The notes: generated by a model not told the origin, from the letters alone. A stretch of 64,000 nt of DNA from Rothia endophytica (GCF_928381505.1 NZ_CAKMSJ010000004.1:248001-312000), one strand, 5' to 3'; counted from the first letter of the stretch, positions 33,767-43,083 are shown. Program-made: numbers and translations.

Positions 33767-35207
33767 GATAGTGCCCCGTGATGTGGTGGGAATCGGTTCC
33801 GCGTCTGGTCAGTCGCAGTGATCAACGAGTTCCGTGTTTTGATCATATCCGTTGCTGGCGTTGAGGGCGTGCTGCTTGGCGGCGATGACGGCTCGGAGTT
33901 CGCCCATGGAGCTCTCTGAGAGGTAGCGGCGACCGACTTGCCATTCGTCGTGTTGGTCGATCACCACCGAGGTCGCCAGCCGCAGGAAGGCCTCCGGGTT
34001 GGGGAAGATTTCTACGACGTCGGCGCGGCGTTTGATCTCTTTGTTGAGCCGCTCGATGGGGTTGTTGGACCAGATCTTCTGCCAGTGTCCGCGGGGGAAC
34101 GCGGTGAACGCCAGCACGTCCGTTTTGGCCTCGCGCATCATCTGGTGCGCCTTGGGGAACGAGCCGGCGAAGGTGTCGGCGACCTGGTCCCACTGCGCGG
34201 CCACATCCTTGGGGTCGGTGTGGGCGAAGATCGTCTTGACCGCCGCGGTCACCGCGGGTGCGTGCTTTGACGCCACCGTGCCGTGCAGGTTGCGCATGAA
34301 GTGCACCCGGCAGCGCTGCCAGGAGGCGCCCACAAACTGCTTGGCTACGGCCGCCTTGAGGCCCGCATGGGCGTCGGAGATGACCAGGTGCACCCCGGAT
34401 AGCCCACGGGCCTTCAGGGAGCGCAGGAAGTCATTCCAGAACTCGTACGACTCACTGTCCCCGACCGCCGTGCCGAGCACTTCGCGGGTGCCATCAGCGG
34501 AAACGCCAGTGGCCACGACCATGGCATGAGATACCACGTGCGCACCGATACGGACCTTGCAGAACGTCGCGTCAGCGAACACGTACGGGAACTCGGTGTG
34601 GGCCAGCGTGCGGGTACGGAACGCCTCCACTTCGGCGTCGAGCTCGGCGCAGATGCGGGACACCTCAGACTTCGAGATGCCAGTGTCCACACCGAGAGCC
34701 CGTACGAGATCGTCCACTGCACGTGTAGAGACCCCGTGTACGTAGGCCTGCATGATCACCGCGTACAGGGCCCGGTCGATGCGCCGGCGCCGCTCGAGCA
34801 GAGCGGGGAAGAACGACCCCGATCGCAGCTTCGGGATCCGCGCCTCGATATCGCCGGCCGGGGTCGAGACAGTCTTGTTTCGGTACCCGTTGCGGTGCGT
34901 GGTGCGGTCCTCGTTGCGCTCGTACCTGCCGGCGCCGATCTTGGCTGAGGCTTCAGCCTCGATCAGCGCCTGCAGGCCGGCCCGCACCAGTTCGGCGAAC
35001 ATCGCCTGCGGATCGGCGGACAGGAGTGCATCCAACTGGGCGTGTACGCCAGAATGGGAGTGGGTCATCGCGTGGTGTGTCCTTCCGTGAGCTACTTGGT
35101 CGTAACTCATTGACCACTACGCGATGGCCCACCCCCTTGGCGGGCCGCCACACCGTCGTCAGCCCAAACCCCGGCCCCCAAACCCCACCACTCCAGGGGA
35201 CTTACCC
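33767..35207 (-). mobile_element. IS256-family element, copy 1
   Basis: 1441 bp with imperfect inverted ends (GATAGTGCCCCGTGATGTGG and, reversed, GGGTAAGTCCCCTGGAGTGG). One transposase gene. Its predicted protein is identical to that of copy 2. Confidence 0.9.
33809..35068 (-). CDS. IS256-family (mutator) transposase, copy 1
   Basis: A 419-residue DDE transposase: N-terminal LVRAGLQALIEAEASAKIGAGRYERNEDRTTHRNGYR, catalytic Asp in YVFADATFCKVR and VISDAHAGLKAAV, downstream Glu in NNPIERLNKEIKRR. I prefer ATG 35068 (MTHSHSG), with GGAAGGA upstream; an ATG 14 codons earlier is possible. Intact, and likely active given two identical copies. Confidence 0.9.
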   Translation of the reverse strand: MTHSHSGVHAQLDALLSADPQAMFAELVRAGLQALIEAEASAKIGAGRYERNEDRTTHRNGYRNKTVSTPAGDIEARIPKLRSGSFFPALLERRRRIDRALYAVIMQAYVHGVSTRAVDDLVRALGVDTGISKSEVSRICAELDAEVEAFRTRTLAHTEFPYVFADATFCKVRIGAHVVSHAMVVATGVSADGTREVLGTAVGDSESYEFWNDFLRSLKARGLSGVHLVISDAHAGLKAAVAKQFVGASWQRCRVHFMRNLHGTVASKHAPAVTAAVKTIFAHTDPKDVAAQWDQVADTFAGSFPKAHQMMREAKTDVLAFTAFPRGHWQKIWSNNPIERLNKEIKRRADVVEIFPNPEAFLRLATSVVIDQHDEWQVGRRYLSESSMGELRAVIAAKQHALNASNGYDQNTELVDHCD

Positions 35208-35470
35208 CAGTAGGACTGCCGTGGTCAACAGCATGCGTCTGTCTCTAACTATTTATTTCCGCGATGCTGTAGAGGTTTGGAAGCGAGAAAGAAGTCAGCG
35301 GTGATCGGTGGCTCCGTTCGCCAGTTCCCAGGTCCTCTGAAAGAACCCGGGCACTGACTAGTGAACACAAGATCCAGCTCGTAGCAGGTGTATCCCGCAC
35401 AATCGACTACCTAGATGCCTCCCATTTAATGGTGCTGGAGTGCTGGCGAGACTAGTTCGAGGTCGACGCA
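35208..35470. other. Non-coding stretch inside the composite transposon
   Basis: About 260 bases between the right end of IS256 copy 1 and the quinone-oxidoreductase stop. I see no gene or clear signal; probably leftover flanking DNA from an earlier host. Confidence 0.4.
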
Positions 35471-36415
35471 TCAGAACGTGAGCACAATGCGACCGTTCAC
35501 CTGCCCGGCGTCGAACCTTCGATGAGCTTCGACAGCATCGGCGGCAGGGTAGGCGGCGGCCACATCTAACGGAAGTACTCCCGCCTCGGCCAGGTCACGC
35601 AGGCCGACGATGGCAGCGTGATCGGTCATGTGCTGGCGGACGTTGACCATGGCCGACGTGATGCCTCGGTCCAGGTTGCCCAGATCAGTTCGCGTTGACA
35701 CGACGCGGCCACCGTCGCGCACGACAGGTAGGTGCTGCTCGTGTGCCGGAGTTGTGTCGAACAGGCCGTCCACTCCACTGGGGGCCGTGATCTGCATCTG
35801 TTGGAGAAACTCAGCGCTCCGCGGCACGAAATCATCGGCCCCCAAGCGACGCATCAGGTCGAGGTCCCTGTCGGCAGCCAACGCAATCACCCGGAGACCG
35901 TCGGCATGAGCGAGGGCGACGACGAAGCGGCCCACAGCACCGCCGGCACCTGCCACCAATAGCGAGTCGCCCTTGTTAAGGCCGAGTAGATCCAACCCGG
36001 CCCGAGCGGTAAGTGCGGGCATGAGGAAAGAGGCGGCCTGCTCAGCGCTGGAACCGAGCGGTGCTTTCGTTACCGACTCGGCAGGCAGCACCACGTATTC
36101 GCTGTACCCGCCGTGAGTGCCGAAGCTGTTGACTAGCGCCACCGCGTCTGTGCCGAGTGTCAGGTCGCTGGATTCATCAACACCGGGGCCGATGGCATCG
36201 ACGACCCCAGAAACATCCATACCGGGGACATAGGGTTGGGGGGTGTCGCTGTACCACTCAGCTAATGCGCCTTGGCGCAGCATCACGTCAGCGGGGTGAA
36301 TCGCGGCCGCCTTAACCCGCAACCGAATCTCGCCCGTGCCGGGCTCAGGGGTCGGCAGCTCAACCGTGTGCAGCACGTCGGGGCCGCCATAGCTCGTCAA
36401 ACCTATTGCTTTCAT
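35471..36415 (-). CDS. Quinone oxidoreductase-like MDR-family enzyme
   Basis: A 314-residue medium-chain dehydrogenase/reductase of the zinc-free QOR type. The N-terminal GroES-like domain (MKAIGLTSYGGPDVLHTVELP) precedes a Rossmann domain with AGAGGAVGRFVVALAHADG as the NADPH loop. No structural-zinc Cys cluster is seen. ATG 36415 has AAGGAAG upstream. Likely reduces quinones or electrophilic enones with NADPH. Cargo of the composite transposon. Confidence 0.85.
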   Translation of the reverse strand: MKAIGLTSYGGPDVLHTVELPTPEPGTGEIRLRVKAAAIHPADVMLRQGALAEWYSDTPQPYVPGMDVSGVVDAIGPGVDESSDLTLGTDAVALVNSFGTHGGYSEYVVLPAESVTKAPLGSSAEQAASFLMPALTARAGLDLLGLNKGDSLLVAGAGGAVGRFVVALAHADGLRVIALAADRDLDLMRRLGADDFVPRSAEFLQQMQITAPSGVDGLFDTTPAHEQHLPVVRDGGRVVSTRTDLGNLDRGITSAMVNVRQHMTDHAAIVGLRDLAEAGVLPLDVAAAYPAADAVEAHRRFDAGQVNGRIVLTF

Positions 36416-36816
36416 CTCTACTTCCTTGAAGTGGTCTGAGTTTGTGGGGAGTGGAGTATCGCGCGGCGTAGACGCCAGCGCGGTTTTCTGGGTCATACGA
36501 GGTGCAGTATTCGCTCCAAGGGGTATCCGAGGGAGGATTGCAACTGGCGCCAATGATACCGCTGCATCTAACTGTGTGTGGGGGCCTGAATCCCGGAAAG
36601 AGGAGAAGGAGTTTCATCAAAAGGCGAAGGTAATCTTGGCGGTTTATGAATGCTTGGAGGCGTTTTGAGAGCGACAGCCGCATCGCGGGTCGCCCCTTGA
36701 GGTTCTGGGAGCCAGGCATACTGGGCAGATCGAGGTGGGAGATCTACGTAGGGGCCAACAACCTGGGCCCCTGAATTCCGTCAGCTGAGCTCACGGATCA
36801 ATGTGCTGGGTGGCGA
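36416..36816. other. Intergenic region with a hairpin
   Basis: Between the QOR-like start and the SRPBCC stop. A hairpin at 36750-36772 (AGGGGCC...GGCCCCT) may terminate the ArsR/SRPBCC transcript. No gene is convincing here. Confidence 0.45.
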
Positions 36817-37338
36817 CTAGTCATCATTCACGTAGTACGCGATGGTTTCCTCATCGAGGTTCCAGGCTTCGTCGACGGCAGATCCGGAAACAGCAAGCTG
36901 TAGTGAGTCGAGGATCATGTGCCAGCCCATTCCGAACTCCCTGGCGGGTTCCCTCGGGACCTCGCGGTGATTCAGGGAAAGCCTGGAGCCATCGGCAGTT
37001 GGTTGAATCTCCCATTTCACGATGGAAGGCGTGGGTACTCCATCCCAGTTCCACGAATGCTCTAGGTGGCCAGCCCCAGTTGTAGGCGCTTGAAGCGAGA
37101 TGACGTCGCCGGTGGCTTGACCTTCGTCGCCGAAGTCGTACAGGACTTGTCCGCCGACAAGGGGTGAAATGGTGGACCCTGGCAGCCACTTGGAGAGTTT
37201 GTCGGGATCGACTAACCACTGCCATACAACCGATGGGGAAAATGGGAAATGTCGCTCGAAGTGGATCTGGAATGATCCGTCTTTGCCGATGCCGAGGGAG
37301 CCGCGATGAAGCCCCGGATCGTCCGTTTTTGAGGTCAT
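36817..37338 (-). CDS. SRPBCC (AHSA1-like) domain protein paired with an ArsR regulator
   Basis: A 173-residue START/AHSA1-fold protein: FQIHFERHFPFSPSVVWQWLVDPDKLSKWLPG is the family opening, VKWEIQPTADGSRLSLNHRE the core strands. ATG 37338 has GGAAGG upstream and follows the ArsR gene by two bases. ArsR-SRPBCC pairs are a common autorepressed operon in bacteria. Ligand unknown. Confidence 0.82.
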   Translation of the reverse strand: MTSKTDDPGLHRGSLGIGKDGSFQIHFERHFPFSPSVVWQWLVDPDKLSKWLPGSTISPLVGGQVLYDFGDEGQATGDVISLQAPTTGAGHLEHSWNWDGVPTPSIVKWEIQPTADGSRLSLNHREVPREPAREFGMGWHMILDSLQLAVSGSAVDEAWNLDEETIAYYVNDD

Positions 37339-37340
37339 GA

Positions 37341-37643
37341 TTAGCCTTCCTTTTTCATTTCGGACTCGAGTCGGTCGAGAGCTGCGTTCCAACGTTGTCG
37401 CTGAGCTTCGAGCCAAATTAAGGGTCCCTCGAGGGCGTCTTTGTTCAGTGAGTAGATGCGTTGTCGTCCGCGAGGTTCGACCTCTAAAATCTCGCTCGCG
37501 GAAAGGATGTTGAGGTGCTGTGAGATGGCGGGACGGGAGACGGAAAAATGCCGTGCAATCTCACCGGCGGGACGGGGACCGGTGGCCACCAGCTGGATGA
37601 TCTTCCTTCGGGTGGGGTCAGCGAGGGCTTCGAATCCGTCCAT
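37341..37643 (-). CDS. ArsR-family transcriptional regulator
   Basis: A 100-residue winged helix: ALADPTRRKIIQLVATGPRPAGEIARHFSVSRPAISQHLNIL, wing RGRQRIYSLN. It has no cysteines, so it is not a thiol-based metal sensor; this subgroup typically regulates its own SRPBCC partner. Confidence 0.87.
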   Translation of the reverse strand: MDGFEALADPTRRKIIQLVATGPRPAGEIARHFSVSRPAISQHLNILSASEILEVEPRGRQRIYSLNKDALEGPLIWLEAQRQRWNAALDRLESEMKKEG

Positions 37644-37744
37644 GACTAAAGAGTAAGTGTCAGCTTACATAACTGTCAAGGGTGTGGACCGTCAATTCCC
37701 CACGCTATTGACCCACTCTCCGCCCGCTGCCACACTTGCTCCCA

Positions 37745-38057
37745 ATGATTCATTCTGATTTTCGTGACCTCTATGACCAGCAGCTGCGCACGTCCGCAGA
37801 GGTGGAGTCGGCCTCCAGCTACATCCGTCTGGGGCCGCTGTGGCTGGCTAAGTACCCTGGCCAGGGGTTTGTCACTTATCGATCCATCGCGCCCGAACTA
37901 GACCTGGAAGCGCTCATCGGGGAGGCGCTGGCCTACTTCTCTGCGGATCCGAGCATCGAGGAAGTTGAGTGGAAAACTCGCCAGCACGATGATCTCCCGG
38001 ATCTCTCCCGTTTGCTGGTCAAAAACGGCTTCGTTTTCGATGAGCCGGAAACGGTGA
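37745..38057 (+). pseudogene. GNAT-type acetyltransferase gene truncated by IS256 copy 2
   Basis: ATG 37745 opens a frame (MIHSDFRDLYDQQLRTS...) whose LPDLSRLLVKNGFVFDEPETV resembles the N-terminal part of GNAT proteins. It enters the left end of IS256 copy 2 and stops five bases inside. The acetyl-CoA motif is missing. Family is likely, not certain. Confidence 0.6.
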
Positions 38058-39498
38058 GATAGTGCCCCGTGATGTGGTGGGAATCGGTTCCGCGTCTGGT
38101 CAGTCGCAGTGATCAACGAGTTCCGTGTTTTGATCATATCCGTTGCTGGCGTTGAGGGCGTGCTGCTTGGCGGCGATGACGGCTCGGAGTTCGCCCATGG
38201 AGCTCTCTGAGAGGTAGCGGCGACCGACTTGCCATTCGTCGTGTTGGTCGATCACCACCGAGGTCGCCAGCCGCAGGAAGGCCTCCGGGTTGGGGAAGAT
38301 TTCTACGACGTCGGCGCGGCGTTTGATCTCTTTGTTGAGCCGCTCGATGGGGTTGTTGGACCAGATCTTCTGCCAGTGTCCGCGGGGGAACGCGGTGAAC
38401 GCCAGCACGTCCGTTTTGGCCTCGCGCATCATCTGGTGCGCCTTGGGGAACGAGCCGGCGAAGGTGTCGGCGACCTGGTCCCACTGCGCGGCCACATCCT
38501 TGGGGTCGGTGTGGGCGAAGATCGTCTTGACCGCCGCGGTCACCGCGGGTGCGTGCTTTGACGCCACCGTGCCGTGCAGGTTGCGCATGAAGTGCACCCG
38601 GCAGCGCTGCCAGGAGGCGCCCACAAACTGCTTGGCTACGGCCGCCTTGAGGCCCGCATGGGCGTCGGAGATGACCAGGTGCACCCCGGATAGCCCACGG
38701 GCCTTCAGGGAGCGCAGGAAGTCATTCCAGAACTCGTACGACTCACTGTCCCCGACCGCCGTGCCGAGCACTTCGCGGGTGCCATCAGCGGAAACGCCAG
38801 TGGCCACGACCATGGCATGAGATACCACGTGCGCACCGATACGGACCTTGCAGAACGTCGCGTCAGCGAACACGTACGGGAACTCGGTGTGGGCCAGCGT
38901 GCGGGTACGGAACGCCTCCACTTCGGCGTCGAGCTCGGCGCAGATGCGGGACACCTCAGACTTCGAGATGCCAGTGTCCACACCGAGAGCCCGTACGAGA
39001 TCGTCCACTGCACGTGTAGAGACCCCGTGTACGTAGGCCTGCATGATCACCGCGTACAGGGCCCGGTCGATGCGCCGGCGCCGCTCGAGCAGAGCGGGGA
39101 AGAACGACCCCGATCGCAGCTTCGGGATCCGCGCCTCGATATCGCCGGCCGGGGTCGAGACAGTCTTGTTTCGGTACCCGTTGCGGTGCGTGGTGCGGTC
39201 CTCGTTGCGCTCGTACCTGCCGGCGCCGATCTTGGCTGAGGCTTCAGCCTCGATCAGCGCCTGCAGGCCGGCCCGCACCAGTTCGGCGAACATCGCCTGC
39301 GGATCGGCGGACAGGAGTGCATCCAACTGGGCGTGTACGCCAGAATGGGAGTGGGTCATCGCGTGGTGTGTCCTTCCGTGAGCTACTTGGTCGTAACTCA
39401 TTGACCACTACGCGATGGCCCACCCCCTTGGCGGGCCGCCACACCGTCGTCAGCCCAAACCCCGGCCCCCAAACCCCACCACTCCAGGGGACTTACCC
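38058..39498 (-). mobile_element. IS256-family element, copy 2
   Basis: 1441 bp, same orientation and ends as copy 1. Its right end abuts the second TGAGTGCA. Confidence 0.9.
38100..39359 (-). CDS. IS256-family (mutator) transposase, copy 2
   Basis: Protein identical to copy 1 (419 residues from ATG 39359), with the same FADATF, ISDAHAG and NNPIERL catalytic blocks. Identity implies recent duplication or gene conversion between the two ends of the composite transposon. Confidence 0.9.
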   Translation of the reverse strand: MTHSHSGVHAQLDALLSADPQAMFAELVRAGLQALIEAEASAKIGAGRYERNEDRTTHRNGYRNKTVSTPAGDIEARIPKLRSGSFFPALLERRRRIDRALYAVIMQAYVHGVSTRAVDDLVRALGVDTGISKSEVSRICAELDAEVEAFRTRTLAHTEFPYVFADATFCKVRIGAHVVSHAMVVATGVSADGTREVLGTAVGDSESYEFWNDFLRSLKARGLSGVHLVISDAHAGLKAAVAKQFVGASWQRCRVHFMRNLHGTVASKHAPAVTAAVKTIFAHTDPKDVAAQWDQVADTFAGSFPKAHQMMREAKTDVLAFTAFPRGHWQKIWSNNPIERLNKEIKRRADVVEIFPNPEAFLRLATSVVIDQHDEWQVGRRYLSESSMGELRAVIAAKQHALNASNGYDQNTELVDHCD

Positions 39499-39506
39499 TG
39501 AGTGCA
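39499..39506 (+). repeat. Target duplication, right copy
   Basis: TGAGTGCA, identical to 33759-33766, directly after IS256 copy 2. It lies within the IS6 transposase reading frame. Confidence 0.88.
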
Positions 39507-40122
39507 TCGCCTCCATCCCTTTCAACGTCCGATATGCAGATGTCCGGTTCTTAAACGCGCCTTTCGGCCCGAGGATCCGCTTCAGCCGACCATGGTCGCC
39601 TTCCAGGATGTTGTTGAGGTATTTAACCTGCCGGTGTTCCACTGTTGGCGGGCAGATTCCCTCTGACTTCAACTCGGCGATTGCCCTGGCTAGGGAGGGT
39701 GCTTTATCGGTGTTGATCACTCTGGGATACCCGGCTGACGCATTGGATCTGAGGGCCTTGGCCAGGAAACGCTTCGCTGCGGCCACGTTCCGCTTCGGAG
39801 AGAGGTAAAAGTCCAGGGTCTGGCCACCGGCGGTGATCGCCCGATAGAGGTAGCACCACCTGCCGCCGACCCGGATATAGGTCTCATCCACCTGCCAGGA
39901 ACTGGCCTGCCAGTCAGGTACCTGCCGGTACCACCGTGTTTGCTTGTCCAGCTCAGGGCCGTATTTCTGGACCCAGCGGTAGATCGTGGTGTGATTGACC
40001 GGCACGCCCCGCTCAGTCATCATTTCCTCCAGATCGCGGTAGCTCACCCCGTAGCGGCAGTACTACCGCACTGCCCAAAGAATGATGTCACGGGGGAAAT
40101 GACGACCGGAGAAGATACCCAT
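39499..40122 (-). pseudogene. IS6 transposase, N-terminal part, with amber codon
   Basis: ATG 40122 begins MGIFSGRHFPRDIILWAVR, then codon 20 is TAG (40063-40065) where relatives have Trp, then YCRYGVSYRDLEEMM continues. The DDE residues are present (WQVDETYIRVGG, INTDKAPSLARAI, LEGDHGRLKR). The frame ends at the composite transposon. So the gene is broken twice, by a nonsense codon and by insertion. Confidence 0.85.
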
Positions 40123-40176
40123 GGCTGTGATTATTTCACGTCGCTCTTCCTACTGCCCCAACTTTGCAACAACACC

Positions 40177-41315
40177 TCTTCAATCCCATATAGACCCGTT
40201 GGGTCAAAATTGTTCACCGGGTCCCCACCAGCATAGGCATACCGATTCGCATGAACCGGATCCAAAGGTGCATCCAAAGAATCCTGCTGCGTCCACACCC
40301 CCTGATTCGAATCATAAAAACGAACACCAAACAAATAACGACCCGTACCACCACGATCAACCAAACCAAAACGGTAACGGAACGGATCAAACACATCACG
40401 CGGAACAACCGTAGTAATCTCATCACGAGCACCATAAGGATCAAACTCCTTAAAGTTAGCCGTCGTAGCATTATCCTTCACCAAACGAATATCAGAATCC
40501 ACCGGATCAGATAAATACATATGAACACTCTTCTTATCCGTATCACGCAAGAACAACGCATTACCGGTTACCGGGTCATGCTCCACAAAAGCAGTAGCCC
40601 CATCATGACGAATCTTCTCAATCATCGGATTACCATACCGGTCATTCAGCCCGTGCGTATAAACAAAAGTACCCTCAGTAGAAGATTGTTGAGCAATCAA
40701 CTGCTTCTGGCTCATACCAGCAAAGGTATTAGTCGTTGTGTTCGACCCATCCTTGAGCTCCGAGCCCACATTCTGATTCACCGAATTGTACGAGAGGTTC
40801 ACCGCATCAGTTGACGTCAAGTTACCATCAGCATCATAAGCCCAATTATCACTGGTCATTTGGTTCTGAGCGTTGAAGGTATCAGCCTCACTGATAATCT
40901 GCCCGTCACCGGTGCTCTGCACGGTCTTGATTTTATTACCACGAGCATCATAGGTGTACTCATACTTACCCTCCGGGCTACCCGGGGTATTGACCGTGAG
41001 CAAATGCCCCGCAGCATCATAGGCATACGAGGTGACAAAACCAGTGCCGGTGGCCATATTAGCCGTGTACATGGCCTGAATCTTATCCACCGCGTTAGTA
41101 GCATTGACCGGACAAGAACGAGGGTCCACGCCCGGGACGTAGCAGTACTTCTTCTCAGTTAGAGTCCCTACGCTCTTAGGGTTAGTAGAGGTAACCGGTG
41201 CGCTTTTGGCTTTTTGAACCTTCTCACCGATTAGGTTACCTGAGCGGTCAAAGTCTGAATGTTTCCAGACTTCCCAGTTATCAGCGCTGGTATTAGCATC
41301 AGCCCCATACCAGGT
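40177..41315 (-). pseudogene. RHS/YD-repeat protein fragment, fused to pepT
   Basis: Reading leftward: YD-repeats (YDAAGHLLTVN, YDARGNKIKTV, YDADGNLTSTD), then the RHS core motif (RYRFGLVDRGGTGRYLFGVRFYDSNQGVWTQQD, GGDPVNNFDPTGL), the point where a polymorphic toxin tip would begin. The frame stops just inside the IS6 end, so the toxin is missing. The N-terminus is also missing: the frame runs straight into pepT. It is AT-richer (ACC/CAT-rich) than its neighbours, which suggests foreign origin. Confidence 0.82.
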
Positions 41316-41762
41316 ATCTGCACCCAGCACGCTGGTGCCGTCGGTAACCAGGACGCGCTGCCCGGCGTAGCGGCTAATTTCGGGGTGTTCTGCCTCCCTC
41401 AACCAAATATCCAGCTCCGGGTTAAGGCAGATATCCCCGCCCTCATAGCGCACCACCTTGGCTTTGACGTCGGGGGAGAGGCTGACGTCCACGGTGTCTA
41501 GGTGGGTGCAGAAGCCAATGGCTGGAGCTTCTGTGCCAGTAGCCAGGGTGCTGCGTATCTTCGCGGTGAGCACGCAGGTATCGCTGAGACGCACATCGGC
41601 CGCCCCTGCTTCAAGAAGCTCCTTCTCTAGCAGGTGTGCCAGTTCCCACTGCCCCTGGCTGGTGGGCACAGTGCTTACGCTGGCATCACTCTGTGACGAG
41701 ATGGCGGAGTAACGCAGAAAACGGGTGGCAAGGGCATCTTGAAGGGCGGCTGAAGAAGTCAT
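41316..41762 (-). pseudogene. pepT: Peptidase T, N-terminal third (split gene)
   Basis: ATG 41762 opens PepT (FLRYSAISSQSDASVSTVPTS, IGFCTHLDTVDVS with the first His-x-Asp zinc ligands, GGDICLNP, VLVTDGTSVLGAD). It ends at GAD, exactly where the remnant at 16375-17190 resumes with DKAG. The frame continues into RHS sequence, so a chimera could be made. It cannot be a peptidase. Confidence 0.88.
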
Positions 41763-41786
41763 GACACCAGTGTAAGCCAGGTCTCT

Positions 41787-42668
41787 CTATCCCATGACTT
41801 GGCAGTCGGGGCAACGGTAGCTGATGCGGTCTACATCCTCGGTGCGCTGGGTCAGGTGCCCGGGGGTGTAACGGGCGGCGCCGATGCCGGCGTCTGACAT
41901 GTCTTCGCGGACGATGGTAGCTCCGCACCGGTAGCAGGGGCGGCCTGCTCTGCCATAGCACCAGAGCGGATCGGCACTGGTGTGAGTGACGCGGTGCGGC
42001 CGCTGTCGGTTGGCATCTAAAATCAGGCGGGCAATGGTTAGGACGCCGGGTAGATCGGGCACCTGCCCCACCGGGGTGCGCGGGTCCACGCCAGCTAGAA
42101 AGAGTGTTTCGGCGCGGTAAATCGTGCCAATACCTGCCAAATTTTTTTGGTCTAAGAGAGCAACGCCGATGGTGCGTTCGGGGCGTTGCAATAGGTTGGC
42201 GGCGGCGCGTTCTAAAGACCAATCGGGGCCCAGTAAGTCAGGGCCGAGGTAGGCGAGACGGTCAGCCTCTTGCTCGGTGGGGTAAGCCTCAAGGAGTCCC
42301 AGAGCGAACCCTACCGCCAGAACCGGTGTGCTGCCTTCAAGCACCTGCCCCGAGGCGTCCAGGCGGGCATTGGCTTTGATGAGGGCGCGCACTTGCTCAG
42401 CCGGCCGCCGCCACTTCTCCTTGCTACCATCCGGGTTGGTGCCGTAGAGGTGCCAAATTCCCTCCATTTTGAGGTGGGAATGAAGGGTGATTTCACCGAT
42501 GCGGAGCAGGATGTGCTTACCCCTCGCCAGGGCACCGTGGATGGGTTGCCCAGCTAAATCAATTTCGGCAAGATCGGGGAAGCGCAAATCAGTTTTGTGG
42601 GCTGTTCTGCCGGATAGTCCCCGGTGTAGGGCTTGTGCCTGGCGCCATACGGTATCGCCCTCTGGCAT
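41787..42668 (-). CDS. Endonuclease VIII-like DNA glycosylase (Fpg/Nei family)
   Basis: A 293-residue base-excision repair enzyme. MPEGDTVW gives the catalytic Pro2 and Glu3; ARGKHILLRIG holds the conserved Lys; NLAGIGTIYRAETLFLAGVDP is the helix-two-turn-helix; the C-terminal zinc finger is CYRCGATI...YRCPDCQ. It matches the actinobacterial Nei2-type group that removes oxidised pyrimidines. It is separated from the pepT fragment by 24 bases. Confidence 0.9.
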   Translation of the reverse strand: MPEGDTVWRQAQALHRGLSGRTAHKTDLRFPDLAEIDLAGQPIHGALARGKHILLRIGEITLHSHLKMEGIWHLYGTNPDGSKEKWRRPAEQVRALIKANARLDASGQVLEGSTPVLAVGFALGLLEAYPTEQEADRLAYLGPDLLGPDWSLERAAANLLQRPERTIGVALLDQKNLAGIGTIYRAETLFLAGVDPRTPVGQVPDLPGVLTIARLILDANRQRPHRVTHTSADPLWCYGRAGRPCYRCGATIVREDMSDAGIGAARYTPGHLTQRTEDVDRISYRCPDCQVMG

Positions 42669-42837
42669 GGTTTCTCCTCTGTGGGCAACAGCCCGGTCTG
42701 CACCAAGGGATTGGGGTCTTTGGTGATGTAAAAAAGTGGATTTCAGTAAGAAATTACTGGTCGGTAGGGTAATGCGTGTATAGTATCACTCGTGCTACAC
42801 GCCTCTCCTGGCGGCGGGTAGCCTACCCACCACACAG

Positions 42838-43083
42838 TTGGAATCTCGGTTTATGCCCGGCGCATCCCCCACGAGCGTCATGAAGCAGCTAGAGATTTCA
42901 CCCTCGGGCCGTCCCCCAAACTGCGGTCCTTCCCCTACCTGGAGGTCACTGATGGTTCTGTTGACAGTATTGATGGTTATTGTGCTGATGATGTCGGTTG
43001 GCGCGCTCTGCGTTCACCTGCATCGTAGTGTACGCGAATTCCGTGCGGGTTACGCAGAAGCAGAACACTACGTGACCACCTAG
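42838..43083 (+). CDS. Small single-pass membrane protein
   Basis: An 81-residue frame with one hydrophobic helix (LMVLLTVLMVIVLMMSVGALCV, roughly residues 38-60) and a basic/acidic tail (HLHRSVREFRAGYAEAEHY). A second ATG at 42880 (MKQLEIS) would trim the start. No family recognised. Followed by a terminator, which supports a real gene. Confidence 0.5.
   Translation: MESRFMPGASPTSVMKQLEISPSGRPPNCGPSPTWRSLMVLLTVLMVIVLMMSVGALCVHLHRSVREFRAGYAEAEHYVTT

Larger units (their letters stand above)
33767..39498. mobile_element. Composite transposon flanked by two IS256-family copies
   Basis: Two 1441-bp IS copies in the same orientation bracket 2.85 kb with a quinone-oxidoreductase gene, an ArsR/SRPBCC pair and a truncated acetyltransferase. 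The whole unit is flanked by the 8-bp duplication TGAGTGCA, while inner flanks of the two IS copies do not match (CAGTAGGA, AACGGTGA). It therefore moved as one unit into the IS6 transposase gene. Confidence 0.9.
33594..40176. mobile_element. IS6-family element interrupted by a composite transposon
   Basis: Ends GGTGCTGTTGCAAAGTTGGG (33594) and its inverted partner GGTGTTGTTGCAAAGTTGGG (complement, ending 40176) are typical IS6-family repeats. Removing the inserted composite leaves about 843 bp, right for IS6. The flanking octamers differ (GTGCGTCG and TCTTCAAT), so this copy joins two unrelated sequences, truncated ccdA and an RHS gene, as expected after IS6-mediated rearrangement. Confidence 0.85.

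Noticed and set aside
40177..41315. RHS fragment as an active polymorphic toxin
   Set aside because: The N-terminal export/repeat region and the variable toxin tip are both missing, and no immunity gene follows.
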